DNA of 64,000 bases from assembly GCA_035610835.1 (NCBI GenBank), contig CM069449.1:56395782-56459781 (forward strand), written 5' to 3'. This stretch comes from Ophiura sarsii (lineage: Eukaryota > Echinodermata > Ophiuroidea > Amphilepidida > Ophiuridae). Each line of letters begins with the position of its first letter. The first letter of the stretch is position 1. The translations under genes and the position numbers were made by a program. Under the pieces are notes generated by a model that worked only from the letters and a program-made list of their open reading frames with translations, was not told the DNA's origin and searched no databases. Below are positions 44,871-56,025 of this stretch, piece after piece.

Positions 44871-45049
44871 TGTGAGTACAATTATTGGGTTGGTAAGATT
44901 TTGTTTACAACATAATTTTTTTTATCACATATGTTGTGTGTATTTCATTTTACATTGCGCGTTTTTACATAATGTACGAAATACTTTTCTGTGTGTAGGC
45001 AACACTTTTTGTAAACTCAAAACGAATATCATTATTTATCGTTCTCCAG

Positions 45050-45178
45050 ATGAATACTTTCATAGGGTACACAGACATCGCACCGCTTGCTCTTTCTCAA
45101 GTGGTCGCAAAGTTACAACCCAACAAAGAAGCAAGAATCCTTGATTGTGCCGCCGGAAGTGGATCAGGAGGACAACCG
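45050..45178 (+). CDS. METTL27: METTL27-like methyltransferase, exon 2
   Basis: Acceptor CGTTCTCCAG, then 43 codons in phase 0, then a GTATGT donor. MNTFIGYTDIAPLALSQVVA corresponds to the helix ahead of the SAM fold, and ARILDCAAGSGSGGQP is motif I, the glycine-rich SAM-binding loop (family form VLDxAxGTGxxG). All key glycines are present. Intron 2 that follows is 6.75 kb and filled with repeats. Confidence 0.85.
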
Positions 45179-46913
45179 GTATGTTTAAATAATACGGACG
45201 AACGTCTATAGTCTATCCATCTGAGACCGATCTTCCAATCACGTGACCAAGCCGTTCTATTGACTGGGAGAGGAGGCTATTTTCTGACGAAAATATCTAT
45301 GGAATTTATGGAATCAGTTTGAATGAAAAATAGCCATAATAAATTATGTTTAACACATACACTTATCATTAAAACCCAGGTTGTACCATGATATTATGTT
45401 TCATTTACATACCTAAGTAACTGCGGATGAGTACCTACTCAATTTCTAATAATATTGACCGATGCTTATTAACTTATACCATTTTGCCAGTCTGTTTGTG
45501 AAATATGTTTGTAATTTCTGGCTGAGTGTTTCAGGAATGTTGTGAAAGGATTTTACTTGTTACTTTTAATAAAAATTACAAGATAGCAAATAAAAAAATA
45601 TTGTGGCCTCCTGCGTTGTGATAAATCTTCTAGGTTCACCAGTTTCGATCGTTTTCAGCTTTGTGTTTTTATTTTCATATGCCGAAATCACAGGTGACGA
45701 TTTCAAAGCCTTTTGATTTCATATAATGCGTAAATGGTTCGATATTTGGCTCTCTTTGAATGGTATATACACTAAACGTAGCTGCTACGTGCATACATGT
45801 GTGATGAGAATAATACATTGCCGCAGTATTGTGTATATTATTGCATAAGGCAGCTTAATTGTTTCAATTCACATTATAGATGAGGTTCGAACGGAGGTTG
45901 GAATAAAATGGGATCCTTCGACAACTAGCGAATATACGCCAGAAGACCGTACATCTTATTTTTGCTCATCACCCCTGCCCATCCAAGCACCAAAGATCGC
46001 TCTTCGATGAATTCACTATACACCTGTACTTAGGACAATTATTTACAATGTAATACACTAGCAACCAAAAGTATTAGGACACTTAGCTATGATGACAAAT
46101 TCATCCCAGATATTAAATTTTGAGCGTTGAAAAAATGTGTTGCTGAATCTCTTCTCATAAATAAATTCATGTTTCCTACAACATATGCTGATTCAATGTC
46201 ATGGAATTGAAGAAAACATGTGCTTTCTTCAAACTTCAAATCCCCATGCAAATTTTCCATGGGAAATAGCTCATGAATAATAAATCGACCTCATTATTGG
46301 CAATGTACTCCTCAGGTGTGTAGTCTGACAATGTTTCTTTAAAAAATTCTCAAATGTGTTGTCAATGGATTTACTCAAGTAAAACTAATCCCAATATTGT
46401 CACTTGTCTTTAATCTCACACAGATATTGCACTTGATCTCTTTATTCATCTTAGAAAAGATATTTGGGATGGACATTTAGTTTCACTTTGACACCTTTAC
46501 ATTCATATTTTAAATGGAAACCATCGAAATTATCTGTACTTTCCAATAGCACCCACATGAACTGGGCACACTACACAGTTCTATTCATTTCATCATAACT
46601 TAAGAATTTTGGTCAATCTAATCTTACTCTAATTTAGCTAAATATATCAATGCAAAAACTTAAATCACTGAAGTAGTGTTATGTGTTCCTTTGAATAAAT
46701 TGAAAATACCTACTTTTGAGAAAAAGTTGAATACTCTTGGAAGCATGAATAGTTGGTACATATACAAGGCTTCAGAACATGCCATTAAACTTTTGAAATA
46801 TTCAAGATTGCCGCCAATTGCTTAAAATGGCGCCCAAATGACCAAATAAAACGTTCACGTGGTTTTCGGATATATTATTATTATTAAGGATTTTTATTCT
46901 GTAAGAGCACATA
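45179..46913. other. Intron 2, first part: no further feature
   Basis: AT-rich. AACCAAAAGTATTAGGACAC at about 46074 looks like a Tc1-type terminus, but no partner end was found. Confidence 0.45.
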
Positions 46914-47691
46914 CAGTTAAGCCCACGATTATTCATACCCTTTGAAAAAATATGAGTTGTTTGCATTTGTCTCATATCTATACCAGCTGGAGTGGTAGCA
47001 ATTTCGCTTTACACAAAGGACAGGGCGTGTGATCTAGTGGATAGAGCACGTGTGATCTAGTGGATAGCATGCCGGTCTCACAATACAAAGGTTGTGAGTT
47101 CTAGCCCGCTACAGCCAACGTGATTGTATCCTTGGGCAGGGTACTTAGTCTCAATTGCCTCATCGACCAAAGCGAGATTGGGAAGCTGTTAGGGGATATT
47201 ACAATCTATGTGCTGATATTGTGTGCGAGCCTGGTAAATGAAGCGAAGTGATTGTGACGATTTCCTAATGGCTGCAAAAAATCAGTGGTTCGGAAATCAC
47301 ATATAAATGGTGGTCCCGTGCATCGGAAGAGCAATACCCGAGCACGTTAAAAGGTTACAGACTATTTCGTAAAGAGTAGGGGATCATCCCGGTCTATAAG
47401 AACGTTCGAAATGTCAACAACTTGTGTATTATCACCAAAAATGGCCTCAATCCTGAGACTTGGTATGGGGTATGAATACTTTTGGACAGGCATAAAAAAC
47501 ACAATTCTTGTTCAATTCTATTGTTATGCAAAGCAAAAAAATGTTGAGCCCAAATATATTTATTTGTTCTTGCAAACTAATTGTCTTTAGTGTAAAGCGA
47601 AAGTGCCACCACTCCAGCTGGTATAGATATGAGAAAACGCAAAGAAATCATATTTTTCAAAGGGTATAATGAATAATTGTGGGCTTAACTG
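46914..47691. mobile_element. TA-flanked TIR element containing a tRNA-derived SINE
   Basis: CAGTTAAGCCCACGATTATT at the left is inverted at the right end as an imperfect copy. The arms match over about 110 bp (ATACCAGCTGGAGTGGTAGC inverted near 47620). TA at 46912-46913 and 47692-47693. Tc1/mariner-like ends. No transposase. Confidence 0.8.
47030..47380 (+). mobile_element. tRNA-derived SINE inside the TIR element
   Basis: GTGTGATCTAGTGGATAG (A box, present twice as a short duplication at about 47030 and 47050) and TTGTGAGTTCTAGCCC (B box) form the head. A body of about 280 bp follows. The 3' end is not sharply defined. Confidence 0.65.
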
Positions 47692-47848
47692 TATATTTGT
47701 TAAGACCAAAAAATATTAATATATGCAGCGATGGAAATACCACATGGCTTTTCCACCCGGGTTTACTAGGTAGGAACCACACACTTTGTGGACTTCGAAT
47801 ATTTCTAACCCTAACTTTTACAAAAGGAAATAAATCAGGTGAAAAAGT

Positions 47849-47922
47849 GGTCCTAGTGGGAATCGAACTATGGACCTCTGCATTGCAAGGCGTTTAGTTA
47901 AACCACTATAATACTAGAGGGT
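47849..47922 (-). repeat. tRNA-like segment
   Basis: Minus strand: TATAGTGGTTTAACTAAACG (A box), a TTGCAAT loop, AGGTCCATAGTTCGATTCCC (B box). Stems are imperfect, so a SINE head or tRNA pseudogene is more likely than a working tRNA. Confidence 0.45.
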
Positions 47923-48207
47923 TAAACTGGACAGGACATGATTTTAATCGCTCTTATTATTACGGAATAAAGAAATACTAATTTATGATCAGTACACACA
48001 ATATTATTACTAGAGCTGCGACACAAATGAGCGTCAACCCCAGGTTGACAGTCATGTGGGTACCCGGGTATTTCCATTACTGCATATATCAGGTAACCAA
48101 ATCCAAAAAGGCCGCCATAATGCACATAACCATTAAATTGCCAACAAGTCAATATGATTTTAGATATTTGACCAAATATGCTCCAATTCCAAGTTTGAAA
48201 AGGACGT

Positions 48208-48306
48208 CCACATTAGACGTCATGGACGTTGAGCCGACGTTGCAAAAATACGCTGAAAGTCTCGTCGGGGTACTGACGTTTTGCGGACGTTGGAACTACG
48301 TCCAAC
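48208..48306. repeat. Cluster of GACGT words
   Basis: Seven or more GACGT/ACGTC words in about 100 bp (for example ATTAGACGTCATGGACGTTG). Looks like the body of a MITE family, ends not identified. Confidence 0.4.
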
Positions 48307-48534
48307 GATAGGTTTTTCTCTTGATGTCCATGGCCTCCAGCTATTTCTTTTCATTTCTTTTCTTTATATTTTGATGATGTTCTCTTTGGGCATTTGCCTT
48401 GTTCTTATGTCACTTTCAATGGATTTTTTAACCCCTGCCCATTTGTGTTTCTTGATGAATGTTCTCTGAGTTACAGTGGACCAAATGATTGGTCCATCAG
48501 AGCTATGGTACGCCGTTTGGGTCAATTTAACATT

Positions 48535-48745
48535 GTTTTGTATATCAATTTGTGTTTTACGTGGTTTTTTTTGTACGAGTATATCAATTTGTGATTTACA
48601 TGGTGTTTTTTTGTATATCAATTTGTGTTTACGTGTTGTTTCAAAATTAACATTGTTTTTGTATATAGACCGGTGTTTTACTTGGTTTTTTGTATATCAA
48701 TTTGTGTTTTACGTGTTGTTCTTGAATATCAATTTGTGTTTTTAC
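48535..48745. repeat. Tandem repeat around TATATCAATTTGTGTTTTAC
   Basis: Copies near 48541, 48581, 48615, 48661 (diverged), 48692 and 48725. Spacing is 31-46 bp. Confidence 0.7.
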
Positions 48746-49380
48746 ATCAAAATAACATAAACAAACACAGAACGGTAATGAAAATAAAATTATAGCAAAC
48801 AAAACAGATATAAAAACCTTGACTATGCAAACGAAATGACACATAATTAGCAAACACAAACTAGCGTGAAATAAAAGTCATATATGCTGTTCATACTGAT
48901 ATCTTTACAAATACCTAAATATTTTGTGAAACTTCTATTTTTTTTTTACTTGGAAAATGAATTAATATCAGTCATTTTGATTTTTTTTTCAAGATTTGAT
49001 TGAAATTATAATTGTTGGATATTGACATAACAAAACTCACCTTGTTTAATTATGAGGATACCAAATACCAAATACAATCTCATTCATCACATGTAGTCAC
49101 AGTTTTATATAGTTTTATATATGCCCATGCACTTAGCGGGCATATTTGCCAGTGCACTGGCAAATTTGCCAAGGCTGGATAATTCGTCCACCTACAGGGA
49201 CTGAGATGGGACCTAGTCTTTATATTAGTTACTACTATAGTACTAGTAGTGTATCCTTCCAACTTCTACTTCTACTAAGTTGTCCGGCGATTGAGAATAA
49301 CAATTAATGATCCTTTACCTTGTCTTCTTCAAACTTTTCCAGAACTATGTCTGAAATCCCCAAGTCATGGAAGATATGTT

Positions 49381-49399
49381 GGGGGGGGGGGGGGGGGGG
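49381..49399 (+). repeat. Poly-G tract, 19 nt
   Basis: In intron 2. Followed by GCATGAGAATTA and an AT-rich, T-rich stretch to about 50140 with no gene. Confidence 0.9.
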
Positions 49400-50149
49400 C
49401 ATGAGAATTATTTTTAGGGGCATGAAAAAAAAAACATTTTTGGTGCCATTTTACACTTAAATTGTCAAATTTGGTCTAATACTAACTAATTTGGTATGAA
49501 AATACGCGCTTGTGCGCAAAATGTAGCTGTTTTATGCTAAAATTGTCAACATTTGGTATAATTTAACCTAATTTAGTAAGAAAATGTACGCACAGCGCGG
49601 AAAAATGTGCCTTTTTATGCTAAATTGTCTATCTTTTTCTTTAACCTATCACTTGTATTTTTTACCCATTTGTTTTTCTTCACTTTATTTTTCAATTTTT
49701 TACTTCTTGTTATGTGTGATACTATGTTTTCATTTTCGACATTGTCTCCTATGCACAGTAATTTTCATTACTCGTTCCAGTGCATTTCCATTATTTGTCA
49801 CCATAGGCCCAGACCTACTCCCACTTTGTCTTTTCTTGTTTTCTCATGCATACCCTCAGTCATTTTACATTTCCATCCATTTTTATTATTTGTTTGTTGT
49901 CATCTATCCACCATTATGGATTTTACTCATCATTCTTATATCCCATTTGCATTTTACTTTTTAATCTCCCCTTTGTCTATGTCATCCTTTTGTTACATTA
50001 TCCACTTCATCAATCAGCTGTCTAGTTTGTTATACCTTCCCCTATTAATCCATCTGTCACTTTGACCCCCTCTGTGTTAGTCACTTCCTGCCCATTGTTC
50101 CTCTGTCTATATATATATGTGTTGTGTATGGTGTATTCTGTCATTTTAC

Positions 50150-50186
50150 CTTCGATAAAGATTCTGTTAGAATCGAAACATCAGGT
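50150..50186 (+). ncRNA. Decayed hammerhead-like or Penelope-like 3' remnant
   Basis: CGATAAA, hairpin GATTCT-GTT-AGAATC, then GAAAC and GGTC. The order CUGANGA-like, stem II, GAAA matches a hammerhead, but the first element is degenerate. Similar to tails seen in Penelope-like elements. Low certainty. Confidence 0.35.
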
Positions 50187-50329
50187 CCTCTTATATTTAT
50201 TATATTTTTATAATTTTAACTAAATTGAAGTGGTTTTTTTTTTTTTGGGGGGGGGAGGGGAGGGGGGACAAAACCATGTTAATTTTAACCCAAACGGCGT
50301 GCCATACAGAGCTCTATGTAGAGAGTTAC

Positions 50330-50790
50330 CATTTGAGTGGATATAAAAAAACACGTTTTGCCGGTTTTTTTCAAGAACAAGGGTGAAAATTTGAGTGGAT
50401 AGACAAAAAAAACCGTGAAATTAAGTGGCTATAAAAAAACCGTTTTGCCGTCTTTATCAAGTACATGGATGTGCAAATTTGAGTGGATATAGAAATAACC
50501 GTATTGCCGTTTTTATAAAGAACATGGATTTGAACATTTGAGTGGAAATAAATAAAAACCGTTTTGCCGTTTTTTTCATGAACAAGGGTGAAAATTTAAG
50601 GGTTTATTAAAAAACCGTTTTGCCATTTTTATCAAGTACATGTTGAGTGGATTTTTTTATCAAATGCAAGTTTTAAAAGTAGAAAATGTGCTAGCATTGT
50701 TGTAGCGAACTTAATATGTGTAGTAGTTGATGTGGATATCAAAATAACCGTTTTATCAAGAGCAAGTTTTAAAAGTAGAAAATGTAGAAA
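50330..50790. repeat. Tandem repeat around ACCGTTTTGCCGTTTTT
   Basis: Copies near 50352, 50439, 50498, 50558, 50613 and 50746, each preceded by GAGTGGATATA and followed by AAGWACAWGG. Spacing is mostly 55-60 bp, with wider gaps at both ends. Confidence 0.75.
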
Positions 50791-50877
50791 ATGTTTTAGC
50801 ACTGATAGTGAACCCCCTATGTGTAATCATTCTGATAGGATTGTGTCAATTACGCGTGATTTCCTGTATCTGGTCTG

Positions 50878-51690
50878 ACATGAATAATGTTCCCCCTATA
50901 TCATAACTCATATGGATACACATGAATAATGTTCCCCCTATATCATGACTCATATAGATACACATGAATAATGTTCCCCCTATATCATGACTCATATGGA
51001 TACACATGAATAATGTTCCCCCTATATCATGACTCATATGGATACACATGAATAATGTTCCCCCTATATCATGACTCATATGGATACACATGAATAATGT
51101 TCCCCCTATATCATGACTCATATGGATACACATGAATAATGTTCCCCCTATATCATGACTCATATGGATACACATGAATAATGTTCCCCCTATATCATGA
51201 CTCATATGGATACACATGAATAATGTTCCCTCTATATCATGACTCATATGGATACACATGAATAATGTTCCCCCTATATCATGACTCATATGGATACACA
51301 TGAATAATGTTCCCCCTATATCATGACTCATATGGATACACATGAATAATGTTCCCCCTATATCATGACTCATATGGATACACATGAATAATGTTCCCCC
51401 TATATCATGACTCATATGGATACACATGAATAATGTTCCCCCTATATCATGACTCATATGGATACACATGAATAATGTTCCCCCTATATCATGACTCATA
51501 TGGATACACATGAATAATGTCCCCCCTATATCATGACTCATATGGATACACATGAATAATGTTCCTCCTATATCATGACTCATATGGATACACATGAATA
51601 ATGTACCCCCTATATCATGACTCATATGGATACACATGAATAATGTTCCCCTATATCATGACTCATATGGATACACATGAATAATGTTCC
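50878..51690. repeat. 42-bp minisatellite, about 19 copies
   Basis: Unit has ATGAATAATGTTCCCCCTAT and ATCATGACTCATATGGATAC, then AC. Copies are nearly identical, with scattered single changes. The unit is a multiple of three with no stop on the minus strand, which gives a 263-codon frame of a repeated 14-residue unit. This is a repeat artefact and not a gene. It lies in intron 2 of the METTL27-like gene, about 240 bp before exon 3. Confidence 0.95.
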
Positions 51691-51932
51691 CCTTATGTCA
51701 TGCATAGGCCATAATGACAAAGGTGATCTTGTCGTATATTCACATGAACATCAATTTTTGATACTGAATTCATGCTGTTTGTCTATTATAAACACAGACT
51801 TGTAAAAAAAAAACAATCGAAAAAATGGCCTGAAAATGAACAGTTTAAAAAACCACTATGTGCAAAAAGAATTCATATCCACACAAAACCCCATTTAATA
51901 AAGCATTCTTGTATTTCTTTTAACCATTAAAG

Positions 51933-52071
51933 CTCCATAAACTTGGGTATAACAACATAGATGCTCTCGAACCGTCGCTAGGGTTGCTAGAAATTGCCAA
52001 GTCTCTAAAGATCTACAAGAATTACATCGTTGACAGTGTGAGCCCAGACAAGCGAAACAGCGTTGAGGATG
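51933..52071 (+). CDS. METTL27: METTL27-like methyltransferase, exon 3
   Basis: Acceptor ending CATTAAAG, 139 nt, donor GTTAGT (phase 1). LHKLGYNNIDALEPS continues the SAM fold: EPS is the acidic loop after strand 2 that binds the SAM ribose (DPS in many relatives). GLLEIAKSLKIYKNYIVDSV follows as helix and strand. The match to the METTL27 order (LxxxGYxxxDxxDPSxxMLExAxxKxxY) is continuous across the exon 2 junction. Confidence 0.85.
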
Positions 52072-52467
52072 GTTAGTATTATAAGCCTACAACAAGAACT
52101 AAACCAAAAAAGTTCAAATTTTATCTTTAACTTACAATTTTTTTTTTTTTTTTATATATTCATATCTGTTACTTAATGACGGAAGTCTGATGTATTTCTC
52201 TTTCCAACGATACCATATTCATAGCAATCGCTTGTGTCAGTGCTACTTGCATGTGAATCTAGTGAGTCTAGTCTTTTATAAAACATTGGTTTAGGAAATT
52301 CAAATGAAATTTAGACGTTCCCATTATATGAATAATTGAAAGAGGTTTTCGACCCATCTCTCTTTACGCACGTAATTCAATAACCGATTTTTCAATCATA
52401 TAATCTTTCATTTGATATGGGGAGATTCTAAAATCAAACACGCTATATGTGTATTTTTCATCTTCAG

Positions 52468-52560
52468 GAACCTATGATACTATATTTATCTGTGGATCTG
52501 TGATCGATGGTCATATTACCCCGGATTGTATGCCTCAAGTTACAAGAATGCTGAAGAAAG
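52468..52560 (+). CDS. METTL27: METTL27-like methyltransferase, exon 4
   Basis: Acceptor CATCTTCAG, then 93 nt in phase with exon 3: TYDTIFICGSVIDGHITP, then QVTRMLKKG. This is the YDxxxxxGxxxxGHxP and RxxKPGG segment. AAG-AAAG/GTAATA is a fair donor at 52561. If it is not used, the frame runs on to a stop at 52698-52700 with a tail (TLINCIPGPGATIPGYGG) that does not resemble the family. The expected last exons with the C-terminal strands were not found, so the gene either continues beyond the window or is truncated. Confidence 0.78.
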
Positions 52561-52789
52561 GTAATACACTTATCAATTGTATTCCCGGCCCCGGGGCAAC
52601 CATTCCCGGTTATGGTGGCAAGAAATTAACAAATACCAAATACTTATTTGAATGTCGTTATTTTCCAATGACCATAAAATGCTGTCCGAGCCGGGGATAG
52701 AATATTTTTAAACGACGTTTTATTACACAAATAACTGATGTTTGTGTATGAAATACAATTGTAACTAGATCTAGTTCTGGTCTAAGACC

Positions 52790-53975
52790 AGGGCACCTTG
52801 ATTTTTATGAGAAAATGATCCCTAGTGACCTCTTCTTGACCTTTGACCTGGTTATGATGATTGGCTATTTTTCTTGCCTTATCGAACCAAACAAGGTAAA
52901 ACAGGTCCGATCTAATTCGGAGCATGTCTTGAGTTTTACCCATATAAAGTTCAATGACCCCTCTTGACCCCATACGACACGCCAATTTTAAACGCTTAAA
53001 TTTGCTGTATGTGCATGGACCCAAGGAATCTTTTGATTAATTCTGACATTCATCAGCCATTTCCTCTGAGACAAGAAGCATTTTAAGTGATATGGTAAGC
53101 AAATCAACATTTTGACCCCTAGTGACCCCAAATATGTTTTGATTTTAAAAACCGAACTATTATATATGTGTACGATCATAAGGAATATGTTAACCGATTT
53201 TGACGATCCTAGGTCATTTCACTCAATTGCAAGGACATTTTAAGTGAAAATCACGTTTTGGCCCCTAGTGAACCCCTGTGACCTTTGACCTCAAACTGTG
53301 AGATCCTGTAATGAAGGTCTGGTAGAGGGTCCTACTGACCAAGTCTAGTGATTGTAGCATGTAAACTGTAGGAGAAGAAGCATTTTGTATATGGGTGTGC
53401 AAGAAAATGACCTCTACTGACCTGTTTCTGACCTTTGACCCAAAATCATGATTGACTTTTTTTCTTGCCTCATTAATGCCTACAAGATAAAACAAGTCCG
53501 GTCTAAATCGGAGCATATCTCACGTTTTACCCCTGTATAGGTCAATGACCCCTAGTGACCCCGTATGACACGTCAATTTTAATCGCTGAGATCGCTGTAT
53601 GTGCATGGTCCTAAGGAATCTTTTGACCAATTCTGACATTCATAAGCCATTTCCTCTGAGACAAGAAGCATTTTAAGTGAAATGGTAAGAAAATCAACAT
53701 TTTGACCCCTAGTGACCCCAAATATTTGTTGATTGTAAAAACCGAACTATTGTATATGCGTATGGTCATAAGGAATATTTTGACGATCCTAGGTCATTTC
53801 ACTAAATTGGAAATGCGTTAGTGAAAATCACGTTTTGACCCCTAGTGACCCCCCTGTGACCTTTGACCCCAAACTGTGAGGTCCTGTAATGAAGGTCTGG
53901 TATAGGGTCCTACTGACCAAGTCTGGTGATTGTAGCATGTAAACTGTAGGAGAAGAAGCATTTTGTAGAAAGGTT
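52790..53975. repeat. Tandem duplication of about 580-590 bp with DR1-type motifs
   Basis: Unit 1 runs from about 52790 and unit 2 from about 53385. Shared blocks include TGACCCCTAGTGACCCC, GCTGTATGTGCATGG, CATTTCCTCTGAGACAAGAA and AACTGTAGGAGAAGAAGCAT. TGACCTTTGACC occurs at 52837, 53279, 53429 and 53857. A GAA microsatellite follows at about 53985. No gene. Confidence 0.8.
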
Positions 53976-54109
53976 GCCAGAAAGAAGAAGAAGAAGAAGA
54001 AGCAGAAAGAAACGGCAGAGATAGAGTACCTCGATTTTTTGAAAAAATCAAGGTAAAAATGTAGAAATCTCAGTTTTTATCCTAATTAAGGGAGCAGGAG
54101 CAGCCTTCA

Positions 54110-54255
54110 AAACTTGTATACACCGAGGAATAGCCGGGGTGTACATATACATAGCAGGGATGTACGCACATGTACACAAAATGTATCGCGGGGACGTACG
54201 CTAAATGTACACCAAATGTATACACCGGGGCATAGCCGGGATGTACAACTTTTTG
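54110..54255. repeat. Short imperfect repeats around GGATGTAC
   Basis: GTATACACCG and ATAGCCGGGRTGTACA occur twice, with TGTACR words between. Nature unknown. Confidence 0.5.
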
Positions 54256-54263
54256 TTACTATA

Positions 54264-55958
54264 CAGCGTGTCCTAAAAAACTGGGTTCAAAAGTTTGCGA
54301 GCTTATAACGAAATAAGTAGGGAACATGGATAGTATACAGGGTGTCTCAAAAAAATTACAACGCATCATAACTTCCTAATTAATTAAGTATCTGAATTTT
54401 ACAATTCAAACGGTAAAATGAGGCCAAATTAGTTTCTACAATTGGAAGAAAACAGCGTTTAATTTTGTTAAGTAATTACGGAGATATCTGTGATTACGTA
54501 AGTGTAGTCACGGAACACTTCCATCTAAGTTTGCATATTTTGACAGATTTTCACTTGCGCGGCTGGTTACTTACTCATTAATGTTCAATTAGCCAGTACT
54601 GTTTAACTTTAATACTTATGATAAAAAAGTTCAATTTGTGATCTAAGAATACTGACTAATCGATCATAATACTCATAACACCCAGAAAACCAAACACAAT
54701 ACAACTCATTATAAGGAGAGAGATATGACCATACTCTTCTATTGTAAACAAAACATTTATTTTGTTTTCAATTGCGATACTAATAATTTTACCATCATGC
54801 GCAAAATTGGCGATAATTTTATATACACACATGATTTCAGCCTTCAAGTTGAAAATGTGAAGACAAGAAGCTTGATAAGTTGTATGCGCGATGTTATTAG
54901 TTCTTGAACTTGGTTTAATAACGACAATGTTCATATTTACTTTAAGTTACTATAAATTTGTTTCCAATTGTTATAAAAAGATTGAACTTATCGTACAAAA
55001 TTTAAATGTTACTGTTCTTAAAAGGTGAAAATAATCTAGACAACTTTTATTTTATATTTGTGTTAAACTTTGGTTTCATTCTTATCTGGCATATTATTTG
55101 GTGTAAAATAAAATCTAGTAGGCCTACCATAAAAACACGTTAATCCATGTCATTTTGTAGAGAAGTATTGATTTCATGTATGTGCTGTCTGAATCACTCT
55201 ATATGAGCAAACTTGGATGGTAGTGTTCCCAGACTAATGTTACGTAATTGCTCATTTCTCTAGAATTACTGAAACAAATCACATCCGGTTTTCTTTAAAG
55301 TATAGCAAACTAGTTTGCCTTTATTTTGAAAGTTACAATCCTCTAAAGGTGCGTTGTAATTTTTTGAGACACCCTGTATATTTAAGGATATCAAACAAAA
55401 TATATCTGACCTTAATTGGGTAAATTCGGAGACCATTTCAATGTAAACTTTTTGAAATACAAAGATTTGAATAGAGCGTGGTCAGAACCCATATGTCCCG
55501 ATTTCTAGGAATAAACCATATGTGCGTTGCATGAAACTGTGCGCTATGTGCAGTATTCCCGACAACGGGTTTATTCTCCGAAAGAACTTAACAATAACTC
55601 GAACTATAGGTTTATGTAAATAATGAACTTGTATTATTGCAATATGACCAAGATCATTTTGTTTACTGCCCAAGTCTTTGTAAAGAATGAATGCAAAGGC
55701 AGAACTTTGATAAAGTCACAACAATGCGCAATTGCAACACACATCGGGTGTTCTTTGAAAAGTGGGACAAATGGGTTTTGACCACGCTCTATTAAAATCT
55801 TTGTATTTCAAAAATATTACATTGGATTAATCACAGAGTTTAACCGTTTAAGGTCAGGTATATTTTGTTTGATATCCCTAAATATGAACTATCCATGTTT
55901 CCTATTTTTTTAATTATTAGCTCGCAAACTTTTGAACCCAGTTTTTTGGGACACGCTG
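54264..55958. mobile_element. Outer TIR element, interrupted in its left arm
   Basis: Ends CAGCGTGTCCTAAAAAACTG and the inverted right end at 55939-55958; TA at 54262-54263 and 55959-55960. Left arm, once the inner element is removed, matches the right arm for over 200 bp (GGATATCAAACAAAATATA, GAATAGAGCGTGGTCA). Mariner-like ends. No transposase. Confidence 0.85.
54338..55376. mobile_element. Inner TIR element nested in the outer one
   Basis: Ends CAGGGTGTCTCAAAAAAATT and AATTTTTTGAGACACCCTG, TA at 54336-54337 and 55377-55378. The uninterrupted right arm of the outer element shows the pre-insertion site. No transposase. Confidence 0.88.
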
Positions 55959-56025
55959 TACAGACACTGAATGAGTTCAGCCAATATTGGTGCCGTGCAC
56001 CGTCACCGCGATTGTTCAATATATT

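Larger units (their letters stand above)
43225..44886 (+). mobile_element. Penelope-like element with inverted terminal copies, in intron 1
   Basis: It contains Penelope-type RT blocks and a GIY-YIG nuclease frame. Arms at 43307-43465 and 44726-44888 are inverted copies of about 160 bp; the right arm overlaps the end of the nuclease ORF. GGGTTGGTAAGA occurs at 43213-43224 and 44887-44898, a likely 12-bp target duplication. Each arm has a hammerhead-ribozyme-like core near its outer end. Inverted terminal copies are a known layout in Penelope-like elements. The RT is broken, so the copy is dead. Confidence 0.85.

Noticed and set aside
46074..46760. Tc1-like element starting AACCAAAAGTATTAGGACAC
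   Set aside because: No matching inverted end was found.
49584..50065. 126- and 152-codon frames rich in F, S and L
   Set aside because: They overlap in two frames of T-rich DNA, which keeps stops rare; no motif.
50846..51637. 263-codon minus-strand frame of a 14-residue repeat
   Set aside because: It is the 42-bp minisatellite read in an open frame; nothing else supports a gene.
50878..51690. Possible CRISPR array
   Set aside because: Copies are directly adjacent with no variable spacers, and the DNA is from an animal.
52561..52700. Exon 4 frame continuing to a stop as the natural C-terminus
   Set aside because: The tail does not resemble the methyltransferase family and a fair splice donor precedes it; kept only as an alternative.
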